From the NCBI RefSeq assembly GCF_019740315.1, contig NZ_JAHXZR010000006.1, positions 212,422-276,421 on the forward strand: a DNA stretch of 64,000 bases, in the 5' to 3' direction. This document shows positions 1 to 9,521 of the stretch, piece after piece (within the stretch, counting starts at the first letter, position 1; every line of letters starts with the position of its first letter). The notes beneath the pieces are model-generated. The model was not told where the DNA came from and did not search any database. It saw only the letters and a program-made list of their open reading frames with translations. The DNA comes from Oceanobacter mangrovi (GTDB lineage: Bacteria > Pseudomonadota > Gammaproteobacteria > Pseudomonadales > Oceanobacteraceae). Position numbers and translations under genes: made by a program.

Positions 1-1168
<1,168 letters not shown>

Positions 1169-1297
1169 CTGTGAGATCAAACAAGTCGCGAACGCGTAAT
1201 CCTTCAACGCCTCTTGAACCGAATCATCGGAACCGGACGCACTGAAACACACAACCAGCCCTGATAACGCAGCTATCGCAAAAGCTTTATGTTTCAT
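1169..1297 (-). pseudogene. exported small protein truncated by the IS
   Basis: The reading frame starts at ATG 1295-1297 behind a good ribosome site (AAAGAGGGCGACTT before ATG). It runs for 43 codons: a signal peptide (MKHKAFAIAALSGLVVCFSASG), then SDDSVQEALKDYAFATCLIS, where it enters the IS end. The remaining sequence has been displaced. The stretch LKDYAFATCL resembles the N-terminus of periplasmic Tai4-type immunity proteins of type VI amidase effectors. That is a weak resemblance from about 15 residues and not a firm assignment. The gene is non-functional as it stands unless its remainder lies left of the IS in a rearranged form. Confidence 0.6.
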
Positions 1298-1320
1298 AAG
1301 TCGCCCTCTTTGCTCTCCCA

Positions 1321-1357
1321 GCCCAACACAGATCAACACAGATCAACACAGATCAAC
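1321..1357. repeat. short tandem repeat, unit CACAGATCAA
   Basis: Three to four head-to-tail copies of the 10-bp unit CACAGATCAA lie directly before the longer 60-bp repeats. There is no coding potential. The run lies between the truncated exported gene and the DUF3297 gene. Confidence 0.85.
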
Positions 1358-1364
1358 ACCGCAA

Positions 1365-1548
1365 ACTCCCCGTCTCCCTGAACTTGCTTCAGGGTCCATG
1401 CTGCAACCGGCCTGCAAATCACAAACTCCCCGTCTCCCTGAACTTGCTTCAGGGTCCATGCTGCGACCAGCCTGCAAATCACAAACTCCCCGTCTCCCTG
1501 AACTTGCTTCAGGGTCCATACTGCGACCAGCCTGCAAATCACAAACTG
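1365..1548. repeat. three tandem 60-bp repeats, each with a hairpin
   Basis: Three copies, exactly 60 bp apart, differ by only a few bases. Each contains CCCTGAA-CTTGC-TTCAGGG, a 7-bp perfect stem with a 5-base loop, followed by GTCCATGCTGC and CCTGCAAATC. The third copy decays after ACAAACT. The unit is a multiple of three, so open frames run through it on both strands, but they encode only repeats and lack ribosome sites. The element looks like a dispersed palindromic repeat that has amplified locally. Confidence 0.9.
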
Positions 1549-1608
1549 CTGAAGATCGGCCATGCCCAACAAACATCAAAGCTTTGTAAAAAGCAGCTTA
1601 CTAAAAAC

Positions 1609-1638
1609 AAAAAACCGCCAAATCTGGCGGTTTTTTAT
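1609..1638. terminator. bidirectional rho-independent terminator
   Basis: AAAACCGCCA, a short loop and TGGCGGTTTT form a stem with T runs on both strands. It lies about 50 bp beyond the stop of the DUF3297 gene and would end that minus-strand transcript. Confidence 0.85.
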
Positions 1639-1690
1639 TGCTCTTTGCAGCGCCTGCAAACACAAACGCAGCAGCCAGAAAGCTCATCGC

Positions 1691-1933
1691 TTACTTGTAG
1701 TAGGCTTCCACTTCGCCCTTCAGCTTCACCAGCATAGGACGACCGAAACGGTCCTTGGCCACTGGCGAGGAAACTTTTACCCAACCTTCGCTGATGTTGT
1801 ACTCCTCAACATCATTACGTTCCTTACCCTTGAAACGGATGCCGATGTCATGCTGCAAGCATTCTTCAACATAGTGCGGGCTGCGCGGGTTAACGGACAG
1901 GTGATTTGGCAATTCTGGTTTGGAATCAGACAT
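1691..1933 (-). CDS. DUF3297 family protein
   Basis: This 80-residue protein begins MSDSKPELPNHLSVNPRSPH and continues with the family hallmarks DIGIRFKGKERNDVEEYNISEGWV and, near the end, LKGEVEAYY. It is full length for DUF3297, a small soluble protein common in Proteobacteria with no established function. ATG 1931-1933 is chosen over longer upstream starts because the family begins exactly there. The gene stands alone and ends at the terminator at 1609-1638. Confidence 0.9.
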   Translation of the reverse strand: MSDSKPELPNHLSVNPRSPHYVEECLQHDIGIRFKGKERNDVEEYNISEGWVKVSSPVAKDRFGRPMLVKLKGEVEAYYK

Positions 1934-2069
1934 AATTTGGGGTGGCCTTGTAGTCAGTTTTAGCTGGCGAGAATTGTATATGGCCTCACTGCTCTTGCTC
2001 AACAAGCGCCGCGCGCGACCTTACCCGGGAGCCCGGCTGCCGCCGAATAAAACCAACCGCCACACCGTC

Positions 2070-2112
2070 ATTCCGGACAAGCCTGCGAAGCGTTTTGGGC
2101 GAGATCCGGAAT
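2070..2112. repeat. dispersed palindromic element (ATTCCGGA ... TCCGGAAT)
   Basis: Perfect 8-bp arms ATTCCGGA (2070-2077) and TCCGGAAT (2105-2112) are set in the context CGTC...CCACCG. This is the pattern of widespread proteobacterial intergenic palindromes. It lies between the DUF3297 and mtfA genes. A related element (ATCCCGAA/TTCGGGAT) is at 47681-47707. Confidence 0.7.
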
Positions 2113-2168
2113 CCACCGCCGTGAAACAACCTCCTGGGAGCCCGGGCGGCTCGCCCGAATATATTGCG

Positions 2169-2960
2169 TTACAATAACCCCGCCGGATCTTGTCGGTAAA
2201 ACAAGCTCAACTGCTGATACAAATCGGGTAACGCCCGTTGCAAGATCTGCGGGGCTTCAAAGAACGTCTCACTGCACACCGCAAAAAACTCCGCAGGATT
2301 GGTAAGCCCATAAGCATCAATCGGCACTCCGTAGTGATAAGAAGCATGCTGATGCTCGGCCAGCTGCTGCAACTGCTCCCAGGCTGCCTCAAACACATCA
2401 TGCCACTGCTGACCGTTCATTCCTTTATGCAGCGGCGGCGCACCATTGGCCCCATCATTCAACATATCGAGCTTGTGCGCTAACTCATGAATCACCACGT
2501 TACCGGCCTTGCCCGAACGGGCGTGAGGGCCACAATGCTGAATCGCATCCCACGACAAAATCACCGGCCCACGCTGCCAGGCCTCACCACTCAAACCGGG
2601 CCCAACCTCGTGCACCACACCATCCGCACTGCGATAGGGCCGTTTGGGGCGAAAATCCCCTTCATACAAAATCAGGGTTTGCCACTCGTCATACCAGTTC
2701 AAACCCAGGTTCAAAATCGGCACACACGCCATCGTCGCGACTTTCAGACAGATCGGGCCCGTGAGTTCAAAATCCCGCCCGGACGCAAACACCTTGTGCA
2801 CCAGAAACCGCAACGTCAGCTCAAACAGCTGCTGACGCTCGGCGTCGGAATAACGTTCTAACACCTGCCAGCCGGCGTTGGCAGCATCCCAATCCACGCG
2901 GGTGAAACCCAGCTGCTGGATATGGCGGTGCTCAAGCCAATGCTCAATTACTTCAAACAA
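2169..2960 (-). CDS. mtfA: MtfA-type zinc peptidase (M90)
   Basis: MtfA is a soluble zinc metallopeptidase. In E. coli it binds the repressor Mlc and so relieves repression of the glucose PTS. This 263-residue protein matches the family length (265) and carries the metal site H158-E159-L-A-H162 with the downstream acidic ligand E224 in NPAEFFAV. The conserved core LNLGLNWYDEWQTLILYEGDF is also present. The start is TTG at 2958-2960. No ATG is available near it, and GGAG stands 7 bases upstream. The gene is monocistronic in this window, so its partner cannot be read from context. Confidence 0.9.
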   Translation of the reverse strand: MFEVIEHWLEHRHIQQLGFTRVDWDAANAGWQVLERYSDAERQQLFELTLRFLVHKVFASGRDFELTGPICLKVATMACVPILNLGLNWYDEWQTLILYEGDFRPKRPYRSADGVVHEVGPGLSGEAWQRGPVILSWDAIQHCGPHARSGKAGNVVIHELAHKLDMLNDGANGAPPLHKGMNGQQWHDVFEAAWEQLQQLAEHQHASYHYGVPIDAYGLTNPAEFFAVCSETFFEAPQILQRALPDLYQQLSLFYRQDPAGLL

Positions 2961-3061
2961 CTACTAACTCCAGCCAAAGACTACAAAATCGACAGACACT
3001 AATAACAGCACAGTTGATAGCTAACGCCAAACCTGGAACAGATTAGCTGTAATAACAACAT

Positions 3062-3102
3062 TTGCAGGAGCGGTTTTATTCGCGAATACATTCGCCTCTA
3101 CA
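3062..3102. repeat. REP-like element (GCAGGAGCGGTTTTATTCGCGAA)
   Basis: This is a degenerate member of the family whose clearer copies at 12600-12653 and 12866-12890 read CGGATAAATCCGCTCCTAC or GGAATTTATTCCC. It occupies part of the 293-bp gap between mtfA and the DUF4124 gene. Nothing else is evident in the gap. Confidence 0.5.
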
Positions 3103-3253
3103 AGGCCCCATCAGCAACGGAAGCTCAGGTCATCCGATCTCACAGGCTGAATTAACAACAGCGGACGTAGCTCACAGACCGTCGATCTGCTGCTTTCAAG
3201 CCTCGGGCTAGCTGACTAAATTATCCGCACAATAAACCCAGGAAGGGAAAAAC

Positions 3254-3754
3254 ATGATGAAACTACTGAGCACCATACTACTGCTAGCAGCTTGTCTGAA
3301 TGTCCATGCAGGCATTTACAAATGGACAGACGAAAACGGCAATGTTCACTTCGGCGAACAACCCCCGGCAAATGTCGAAACCACTCAAATGACCATCAGT
3401 AACGGCCAAACCAGTGAGCCAATCACGGCACAACAACTACAAGGCAGCTGGACAGGCAAAGATGCCGATGGCGATAGCCACGAATGGATTTTCCATTCGG
3501 ACGGAACGGCTTACATTACCTCCGAAAACAAACCCAAACACACCAGCTTCCGAATCGAAGGCCGCTATTCCATTCTGCTGGGGCGAATTGCTGTGGATGT
3601 GTCTATGATGCAAAAAACCGCAGGCATACCCGCCAACACCCAAACCAAACGTACCAGTCAACGCATCATGATTGCCGTTCTGAAACACTCAGCAGAACAG
3701 GTAACATTGAGTATGAACGGTCAAACCGTCACACTGAGCAAGGACGAAGCCTGA
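3254..3754 (+). CDS. DUF4124 domain periplasmic protein
   Basis: A signal peptide (MMKLLSTILLLAACLNVHA) precedes the DUF4124 motif GIYKWTDENGNVHFGEQPP at about residues 20-38. That domain is usual at the N-terminus of exported proteins in gammaproteobacteria and has no defined activity. Residues 60-166 form a separate, probably beta-rich region (LQGSWTGKDADGDSHEWIFHSDGTAYI) resembling lipocalin-like domains that score substitution or folding states. A strong ribosome site AGGAAGGG precedes ATG. The gene stands alone and its job is unknown. Confidence 0.85.
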   Translation: MMKLLSTILLLAACLNVHAGIYKWTDENGNVHFGEQPPANVETTQMTISNGQTSEPITAQQLQGSWTGKDADGDSHEWIFHSDGTAYITSENKPKHTSFRIEGRYSILLGRIAVDVSMMQKTAGIPANTQTKRTSQRIMIAVLKHSAEQVTLSMNGQTVTLSKDEA

Positions 3755-3950
3755 CAGGCGGGCCTGGGCGGAGAGCGAAGGCATTCGCATCCCCGCTCCT
3801 CTCTTGAATACACTCGCAAGACTCAGCCTGGTAGCTGGAGCCAGGTTTGGCTAACACTTCAATAAATCAGCCAAGCAACGACACATTCACTAAACCGCAT
3901 CGAGTCCACAGCCAGCGAACACCTGATACAAAAGCTGGCGGACGCCTGTA

Positions 3951-4154
3951 TTAGTATTGCCTGGCAAGGTTGTAAACAACTCCGCTGAAAGTGCCTATAT
4001 GACGCTTGAACGCCTGTCAGGCATAGATCTCGCGGCCCTCAATCAGGCACGTTGGCAGCAGTCGATTGATTTCAGGAGGGCTTTGGCGCACCGCCACTAC
4101 TTCTCTGGCAAGTGGACTGCTGCATTGCCATATGGAGAACGGACCGAGTATTGA
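3951..4154 (+). pseudogene. possible HepT-like (DUF86) remnant
   Basis: A 65-codon open frame includes SAYMTLERLSGIDLAALNQARWQQSIDFRRALAHRHYF. The pattern W-x2-I-x2-R-x-L-x-H-x-YF is the C-terminal signature of HepT/MNT-type toxin nucleases (RN..LaHgYF). The rest of a HepT domain and any MNT antitoxin partner are missing, and the frames around it are broken. This is an inference from one short motif. The remaining sequence 3755-3950 shows nothing recognisable. Confidence 0.3.
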
Positions 4155-4279
4155 GCTTCAAAGCTCATAATCCGCCATAGTTGCTCGGATTACTCGCAAA
4201 TATGCGGACGGGCCGTCCGCGCTCCCGGCGTGATAACGACTCGCGCGCCGTCTGATGGGTTATTAAATCTCTGTTGATG

Positions 4280-4849
4280 TTACTTGTCGGACTCCCGCTC
4301 CACTTCCGTCGCAGGCATAAACTGCTGCATATCTTTCAGCGGTAGCAAGTATTGAATCTGCGGCCAGATCAGCTGAATAGCGGCAGCCAATGCAATCACC
4401 AGCAAAGCTGGCCAGCCTATTGAGAATCCGCCGCCTAGGTCACTGCTATCAAACAGTACAGTGCCAAACATTATGGCGATTACGCCCGCAATCGCCATAA
4501 AGGCAACAAGGCCCTGGCGACTGCTGATGTCTTCAAGGCTGCGGGCTTTGGCCGGGCTGATGTTGGCAACGCGGATGGCGACTGGTTTCCCGATCACTAC
4601 GGTGTATTCCTCTTGCAGGCCGGAAGTGCCTTCCAGCTCCCAGAGGCGTCCATCGGCTTCATATTGGTAGATTTTGAACCAGCAGATATTGATTTGTCCG
4701 TCCCGGCTTCGAAATGTGCGTTTGACCAGCCGCACACAGGTTCCGGTAATCTGGTGCGACTGACGCATAAAGTTCTTGTCGCTTTTTAGCAGCCACCAGC
4801 CGCCCGCACACAGCAAGGCACCAATAGAAAGAAGGAATATAGAGATCAT
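4280..4849 (-). CDS. DUF3592-like membrane protein
   Basis: This 189-residue protein has an N-terminal membrane segment (residues 1-20), an extracytoplasmic beta-rich domain with GTCVRLVKRTFRSRDG and YEADGRLWELEGTSG, and two further membrane segments at about 112-132 and 145-167. This matches the DUF3592 layout, in which the soluble domain contains YTVVIGKPVAIRV-like strands. The function is unknown. It lies near the next minus-strand membrane protein, and both are flanked by repeat elements, so they may form a loose cassette. Confidence 0.7.
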   Translation of the reverse strand: MISIFLLSIGALLCAGGWWLLKSDKNFMRQSHQITGTCVRLVKRTFRSRDGQINICWFKIYQYEADGRLWELEGTSGLQEEYTVVIGKPVAIRVANISPAKARSLEDISSRQGLVAFMAIAGVIAIMFGTVLFDSSDLGGGFSIGWPALLVIALAAAIQLIWPQIQYLLPLKDMQQFMPATEVERESDK

Positions 4850-4871
4850 ACAAGTCCTTTTGTTTTCGGGT

Positions 4872-4903
4872 GGTGTATTACGCCTGCGGCTAATACACCC
4901 TAC
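4872..4903. repeat. REP-like palindrome (GGTGTATTACG...TACACCCTAC), copy 1
   Basis: A stem of GGTGTATTA...TAATACACC encloses CGCCTGCGGC. A second copy with one changed base in the arm is at 5530-5561. The two copies bracket the membrane-protein gene at 4978-5433. Confidence 0.75.
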
Positions 4904-4977
4904 GAATTGAAGCGGGTTTCACAGCAGCTGCCGTTCCGTTACCACGTGGATCGTGGAATAAAGTCTCTCGATGTTGA

Positions 4978-5433
4978 CTAGTTGCTCTGCGCACAGGCTT
5001 GGGGGCCCGCTGTCCAGGCTGGCACCTGAGTGATGCCCCAGACTCCAGTCAGCAACAGCACGACGATTGCCGCGAGTACGATAGTTGGCCGAATTCTGGT
5101 TTGCCAGCCGTAGCGGTATAGGGTCTTCCGAAACACTTTTTCGCCGGGTAACGGGTCTTGCCCCAGCTGCAGTACTTTGATTGAGCGGCGGCCTTCAAAA
5201 ACGGCGAGCAAGAAGGCTGCGAACAGCGGAAAGCCGCCAAACAGCCCGTACATCACCAGCTGTGCTCTGGAAATATCGCCGCTTACAAGGCAACCACTGT
5301 GTTTTAAATAGTCCGTCAGCCAGTCGCCCAACCAAAGGTCAGACGCCAGGTAGAGAGGAATAAACCAGGCCAGGTTGAGCAGTACAATCCTTAGCCGTTC
5401 CTGTTTGCTGTATTGGGGGGCGTAGGCGCTCAT
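4978..5433 (-). CDS. unknown three-helix membrane protein
   Basis: This 151-residue protein has hydrophobic segments near residues 17-37 (IVLLNLAWFIPLYLASDLWL), 60-82 (LVMYGLFGGFPLFAAFLLAVF) and 118-138 (IVLAAIVVLLLTGVWGITQV). Between segments 2 and 3 is a basic loop (EGRRSIKVLQLGQDPLPGEKVF). I do not recognise a family. The ATG is preceded by AAGGACTATTCAAATC, so AAGGA is the likely ribosome site. It is flanked by two copies of the same REP-like palindrome. Confidence 0.65.
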   Translation of the reverse strand: MSAYAPQYSKQERLRIVLLNLAWFIPLYLASDLWLGDWLTDYLKHSGCLVSGDISRAQLVMYGLFGGFPLFAAFLLAVFEGRRSIKVLQLGQDPLPGEKVFRKTLYRYGWQTRIRPTIVLAAIVVLLLTGVWGITQVPAWTAGPQACAQSN

Positions 5434-5529
5434 GATTTGAATAGTCCTTTATTCACTTGAAGTCTGCTATTCCGCTACGTTACCACGCGGAGCACGGTCT
5501 GTTCGATCATGCCGTTGATTGCTCAGGCT

Positions 5530-5561
5530 GGTGTATTACGCCTTCGGCTAATGCACCCTAC
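5530..5561. repeat. REP-like palindrome, copy 2
   Basis: GGTGTATTACGCCTTCGGCT continues into AATGCACCCTAC and is nearly identical to 4872-4903. It is in the 553-bp gap 5434-5986. The rest of that gap (5690-5980) is AT-rich with no convincing gene, only weak unsupported frames. Confidence 0.75.
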
Positions 5562-5986
5562 AGGGTTGGCGGGAGACTCGCAGAACCTGGCCATCCGTTG
5601 GAGGAAGATCTACTGATTAACGCCTGCTGGAAATTTTGCCCTGTTGTGGAGCACTTGGTGGCCATTCTTTATTGTGCAAAAAATCAGCAGTGATTTTTTA
5701 ATAAATATGGAATAACCTCAGGAAAATCACCAATTCAATCGGAGTATTTCAGGGATTATATCGCTTGCCTGATAGGCTAATACATCCAGGTCTTGCTGAT
5801 ATTTATATTCACCAAATTAGGGCGTCAGGTTTTTATTGGTGCACAGATTAAATCTATGACTTTGAGAGTGGAAATTCATCTTCCAAAAATAAGACGGTGT
5901 GAAAACTTTTTATAGGATTTATGCGACCCGGATTTCTTATCGTTGAAGATGAAATCCGGGCCGTTATTCACGCATTATTGTTATTA

Positions 5987-6433
5987 TCAGGCGAAGAAAC
6001 GGCCCAGCATACGGCTGACAAAGCCTTTTTCGAGCGATTTTTTCACGTATGGAACATAGTGCTTGTCGTCGCGCTGGATGTGATTGGTAAGCCACAAACC
6101 GATGTCGGAACGAACTTCCTTGGCAACCTTGACGCAGTCTTCACCTTTCTCCAGGCGCGTGTCGTAAGACAGTGCCCTGGCCTTGAAAGCCTCATGAACC
6201 TTGGCGTGAGCATCAAGCACCGGGTAGTTGGCGTTCTCCATCAAGGTCTCTTCAAAGGCGTTGTGTGAGATCGAATAATCGATCAGGGCTTTGACCACTC
6301 CTTTGATCATGTCTTCGTTGGTTGTTTTGATCGCTTCATCAATTTCAATCAGATAATCAAAGATCCGTTTGTGTTGGGTGTCGATGATATCAATGCCGGT
6401 TTCAAACTCCCGGCTCCATTCGTACCGTTGCAT
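5987..6433 (-). CDS. bacteriohemerythrin
   Basis: This is a single-domain, 148-residue hemerythrin that binds O2 at a di-iron centre. It probably serves oxygen storage, delivery or sensing for microaerobic life. All ligands are present with canonical spacing: H21 (DTQHKRIFD), H57 and E61 (SHNAFEE), H76 and H80 (HAKVH), H118 and D123 (NHIQRDD). There is no fused signalling domain, although a chemoreceptor or cyclase often accompanies hemerythrins elsewhere. The upstream CCCCTGAAATAAG on the minus strand contains a weak ribosome site. The gene stands alone. Confidence 0.93.
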   Translation of the reverse strand: MQRYEWSREFETGIDIIDTQHKRIFDYLIEIDEAIKTTNEDMIKGVVKALIDYSISHNAFEETLMENANYPVLDAHAKVHEAFKARALSYDTRLEKGEDCVKVAKEVRSDIGLWLTNHIQRDDKHYVPYVKKSLEKGFVSRMLGRFFA

Positions 6434-6840
6434 GTATTCCCCCCTGAAATAAGCTGTATGTCAGTACCGGCCAGATATTAGCCAAAGGATTAATTGATGG
6501 AATAAAAATTACATATAAGAATACGAAAACACTGCTCAACATTGACCAGAATCAACAGTCAGGCAAATGCGCTATTTGTTTATGGCCACCAGATCATAGA
6601 TATTTTTTATTTCACACAAGAAGAATTGATCAAGTCAGGCCAAATGGGACATTTTTGACAATATAGAAAATGGTTTTACCAATTAGCAATCTGACAGTTA
6701 TCCAAATTGATTAATAGTCCATTAAAGAGCCTTTACTTATAAAATTATCGATAGCATTGCCCGGGCTGATTGTTTTCCACTCAAATTTATTAAAATAAGA
6801 TCCAAACCCGTTAGCGCAACGCCCCCAATCCTCAGGCACA
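6434..6840. other. AT-rich intergenic region without a recognised gene
   Basis: About 400 bp of low-GC sequence lie between the hemerythrin promoter and the efp terminator. It presumably contains the hemerythrin promoter. I see no RNA gene or repeat here. Confidence 0.5.
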
Positions 6841-6866
6841 AAAAAACCCGGCAAGCCGGGTTTTTT
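6841..6866. terminator. efp rho-independent terminator
   Basis: AAAAAACCCGGC-AA-GCCGGGTTTTTT is a perfect 12-bp stem with T runs on both strands, 18 bp beyond the efp stop. It ends the HD domain-earP-efp transcript. Confidence 0.95.
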
Positions 6867-6884
6867 CTACCGCTGGGTATCGAA

Positions 6885-7451
6885 TCAAGCCTTGGCGCGG
6901 CCCTTGAACTCGCCAGTGCGAGTATCAATTTCAATGGCGTCGCCAATTTCGATAAAGGCGGAAACGGAAATTTCAGTGCCGTTTTCCAGGGTAGCCAGTT
7001 TCATTACCTTGCCTGAGGTGTCGCCGCGAACAGCTGGCTCAGTGTAGGAAACGGTACGGACGATGGTGGTTGGCAGTTCGATGCTGATCGGACGACCATC
7101 GTAGAACACCGCTTCACATACGTCAGTCATGCCATCAACGATGAACTTCAGGGTGTCACCCAGGTTTTCAGCGTCGATTTCAACCTGATTGTAGTCAGGG
7201 TCCATGAATACGTAGGTTGGCTCACTGTAGTAGGAATAGGTTACTTCAGAGCGTTCCAGAGTTACGGGCTCCAGCTTGTCGTCTGCCTTGTAAACCGGCT
7301 CCTGAGAGGCGCCAGTCAGCAGGTTCTTCAGCTTGAACTTCATAACTGCGGAGTTACGACCGGATTTGTTGAATTCAGCCTTGAGTACAACCCATGGCTG
7401 GCCGTTGAGGTTCATTACCTGACCGGAGCGGAATTCTTGAGCGTTTTTCAT
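6885..7451 (-). CDS. efp: elongation factor P, EarP-dependent type
   Basis: EF-P enters the ribosomal E site and relieves stalling at polyproline. The 188-residue length equals that of the Pseudomonas aeruginosa protein, and the N-terminus ([20 protein letters not shown]) matches it closely. The loop tip reads KSGRNSA, giving Arg32 instead of the lysine used by EpmA-dependent EF-P. This is the subtype rhamnosylated on arginine by EarP, whose gene lies directly upstream. ATG 7449-7451 is 7 bp after the earP stop, so the two are co-transcribed. A strong terminator follows. Confidence 0.97.
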   Translation of the reverse strand: MKNAQEFRSGQVMNLNGQPWVVLKAEFNKSGRNSAVMKFKLKNLLTGASQEPVYKADDKLEPVTLERSEVTYSYYSEPTYVFMDPDYNQVEIDAENLGDTLKFIVDGMTDVCEAVFYDGRPISIELPTTIVRTVSYTEPAVRGDTSGKVMKLATLENGTEISVSAFIEIGDAIEIDTRTGEFKGRAKA

Positions 7452-7458
7452 GATTAAT

Positions 7459-8739
7459 TTACCAGGCACAGGGCCAATCGTTACGGTGCGAAAAAGCGGC
7501 GCAACTATACTCATTTGGCCGGAATTTGACGAGATTTGTTGCTAAATCTCCGTGTGCCAAACAGTGTTTTTTCCAGTCTTCGGCGTGTTTTTGCCATTCA
7601 GGCAGCCAAAACAGCAGCTGATCCCAGCATTTTGATGTGGTTGTTGGCTGTTCCGGGTCGCCATTCCAGCGTAACGATGCCGTCTTGAGCGCCCGCGCCA
7701 GCTCGGCTGGCATGCCCTGTTGATAGAGATTCAGAAAGGCTTCCAGCTTGTCGAGGTGGGCCAGTTGCTGTTGCGGATAGATATGCCACAGGGTTGGTTT
7801 ACCAAGAATCTGCGAACGTACGAACGACTCTTCACCGCGCACCAGGTTGATACTGCTGGCTGCCAACAAGCGGTCATAATCCAGCTGGCTCATAAACGGC
7901 AACGCCAGCAAGGTCAGTGCACCTCGCTGCTGTGATTCACCAACCGGCAGCGCCTGCCCCAGCCACTGCTCAACGCCACTGCTGATTTTGCTTTGTGGCA
8001 CCAGTAACAGCACTGGCAGGGTTGTCGCCTGCCAGCTATCCAGCAGTTCGGGCAAGGCCGGATTTTCATAACCAAAGAGGCTGACCCGACAGTCGATTTG
8101 CGCCAGTTGCCGAGCGGTTTGCGGCGGCAGTTGCAGGCTTTCCAACCAGTCAGCAAAGGCCAGTGGCGAAGCCATTTGCGCCGGTAAAGCGGCCAGTTGA
8201 GGTTCGTACAGCAAACCACCTGTGCCAGCGGCAAAGCCCGGCATAAAGAAATAGCGTGTCAGCCCCTGCAAGGGTGATGGCGCCGCGTGAAAATCGACAA
8301 CCCAGGGTTCAGCACTGAGGTATTCCAGGTTCAGCCACAGCAGCTCTGAGCCAGCCTGTTGCATCTGACTGATGACCTCGGCAGGCAGCTGGCAGCCAAA
8401 GGCTTCGATCACCACCGAGGCTTGCGGCTCAGCGTCGAGCCAGCGGAACGGTTGTTGCCATTGCAGCACCTGCACTGCCGGGCAATGGGCTGGTTGGTCA
8501 CTCGCTTGACCGCCAGTTCTTGTTGGCGTCAGCCATTGGCTGGCCAATTGCGGATTCAGCTGTGGTTGCAGGGCGACGAAGCTGTGCAGGTCATCAACCC
8601 ACAGTTGCACCTGCTGGCCGTGCTCGCGGGCCAGCTGCTGTGCCAGCCGCCAGCAAACACCAATATCACCAAAGTTATCGACCACCCGACAGAAAATCTG
8701 CCAACGCCGTACGGGCTGTTGTTGTTGTTGCTGTGTCAT
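7459..8739 (-). CDS. earP: EF-P arginine rhamnosyltransferase EarP
   Basis: EarP transfers rhamnose from dTDP-rhamnose to Arg32 of EF-P (GT104, formerly DUF2331). The 426-residue protein shows the N-terminal signature [20 protein letters not shown], with D21 and D25 equivalent to the catalytic aspartates of characterised EarP. The C-domain signature [12 protein letters not shown] and [12 protein letters not shown] carries the conserved glutamate. The start MTQQQQQQ (ATG 8737-8739) is one base after the stop of the HD-domain gene, which indicates translational coupling. The C-terminal 20 residues ([20 protein letters not shown]) run past the usual end of the family and may be recent read-through. 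Confidence 0.95.
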   Translation of the reverse strand: MTQQQQQQPVRRWQIFCRVVDNFGDIGVCWRLAQQLAREHGQQVQLWVDDLHSFVALQPQLNPQLASQWLTPTRTGGQASDQPAHCPAVQVLQWQQPFRWLDAEPQASVVIEAFGCQLPAEVISQMQQAGSELLWLNLEYLSAEPWVVDFHAAPSPLQGLTRYFFMPGFAAGTGGLLYEPQLAALPAQMASPLAFADWLESLQLPPQTARQLAQIDCRVSLFGYENPALPELLDSWQATTLPVLLLVPQSKISSGVEQWLGQALPVGESQQRGALTLLALPFMSQLDYDRLLAASSINLVRGEESFVRSQILGKPTLWHIYPQQQLAHLDKLEAFLNLYQQGMPAELARALKTASLRWNGDPEQPTTTSKCWDQLLFWLPEWQKHAEDWKKHCLAHGDLATNLVKFRPNEYSCAAFSHRNDWPCAW

Positions 8740-8740
8740 A

Positions 8741-9322
8741 TCAAACCGCCAGCCAGCCTTTGCTGACCGCCAGTTCGATCTGCTGCTGAATCCACTCATG
8801 CACCGGCGGAAACTCTGCGGCGATAAAGGCGTGGGCTTTTTCAACCTGATGGCGCTTCACCCCCAGTTCCTGCCAGGTACGACCTGCGCTTTCAATATTG
8901 AGAATAAAGGGCAACAACCGGTCGACCACCTTGAGCAATCGGGTTTCCGGGCTGCTGCCGGTCTCCTGCTCTTCCCAGATATCCGGCAGATCGTCAATAC
9001 CATTGCCGTCGTGCTGGCTCAGCCGCTGAATGCATTCACGTTCTGCCTTGTGGGCATCGGGCCGATGGCTGGAATAGAGGAAGGTGTCACCGGCGTCGAT
9101 TTCACCCAGGTCATGTACCAGCGCCAGTTTCAGCAGCTTTTCTTCGTTCACGTCGAGCCTGAAGTTGCGGGCAATCGACCAGCAGGCCATCGCCAGATGC
9201 CAGGAGTGTTCTGCTGAATTCTCCAGCCGCGAGCCGCCCTCGATGTAGCTGCGCCGGTTTACCTTTTTCAGCGCATCCAGCTCGAGTAAATGGCGGGTAA
9301 TCAGATGAAGATCGGTAGTCAT
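8741..9322 (-). CDS. HD-domain phosphohydrolase (YfbR/HDDC2-like)
   Basis: This 193-residue protein has an HD domain: H39 in NSAEHSWHLA, H70-D71 in LALVHDLGEIDAGDT, and D134 in LKVVDRLLPF. The sequence order and length fit the YfbR/HDDC2 group of 5'-deoxynucleotidases and related metal-dependent phosphohydrolases. The exact substrate is not inferable. ATG 9320-9322 is chosen as the family start. A second ATG at 9332-9334 and an upstream TTG are alternatives. It is first in an operon with earP and efp (1-bp gap to earP) and divergent from antA. Confidence 0.85.
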   Translation of the reverse strand: MTTDLHLITRHLLELDALKKVNRRSYIEGGSRLENSAEHSWHLAMACWSIARNFRLDVNEEKLLKLALVHDLGEIDAGDTFLYSSHRPDAHKAERECIQRLSQHDGNGIDDLPDIWEEQETGSSPETRLLKVVDRLLPFILNIESAGRTWQELGVKRHQVEKAHAFIAAEFPPVHEWIQQQIELAVSKGWLAV

Positions 9323-9418
9323 GCTCAGAAACATCTCCGGCGTTAGTTGCAAGAAGTGATGGACAAAGCGCCCGCTGACAAAGCCGACGAATGTGGTTTA
9401 TGCGGCCATCCGCTGCGT

Positions 9419-9484
9419 TGGCAAACTTTGCGGATAGAGTTGCCTTACCCGGCGGATAGTCGGCCAACGCCGCCCACCGTGTAA
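9419..9484 (+). promoter_or_regulatory. ant operon promoter with tandem AraC/XylS-type boxes
   Basis: Two direct repeats share the layout TG(G/C)C-N9-GGATAG: TGGC 9419 with GGATAG 9432-9437, and TGCC 9441 with GGATAG 9454-9459. The period is 22 bp, two helical turns. A TGTAATG sequence about 22 bp beyond the second box is a reasonable -10 element. AraC/XylS regulators such as XylS and BenR bind tandem TGCA-N6-GGNTA boxes whose proximal copy overlaps -35, and this arrangement fits that model. Binding is inferred. Confidence 0.6.
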
Positions 9485-9521
9485 TGACATGGCACTTGCT
9501 CAGCCAACGAGAGAGAAAGCC

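Noticed and set aside
1365..1548. CRISPR-like array
   Set aside because: The 60-bp units are contiguous near-identical repeats with no unique spacers, and there are no cas genes in the window.
1343..1963. Open frames running through the 60-bp repeats on both strands
   Set aside because: They arise because the repeat unit is a multiple of three. No ribosome site and no family match; they overlap the real DUF3297 gene.
5457..5693. 78-codon frame between the membrane protein and hemerythrin genes
   Set aside because: It passes through a REP-like palindrome, lacks a ribosome site, and its translation looks unstructured.
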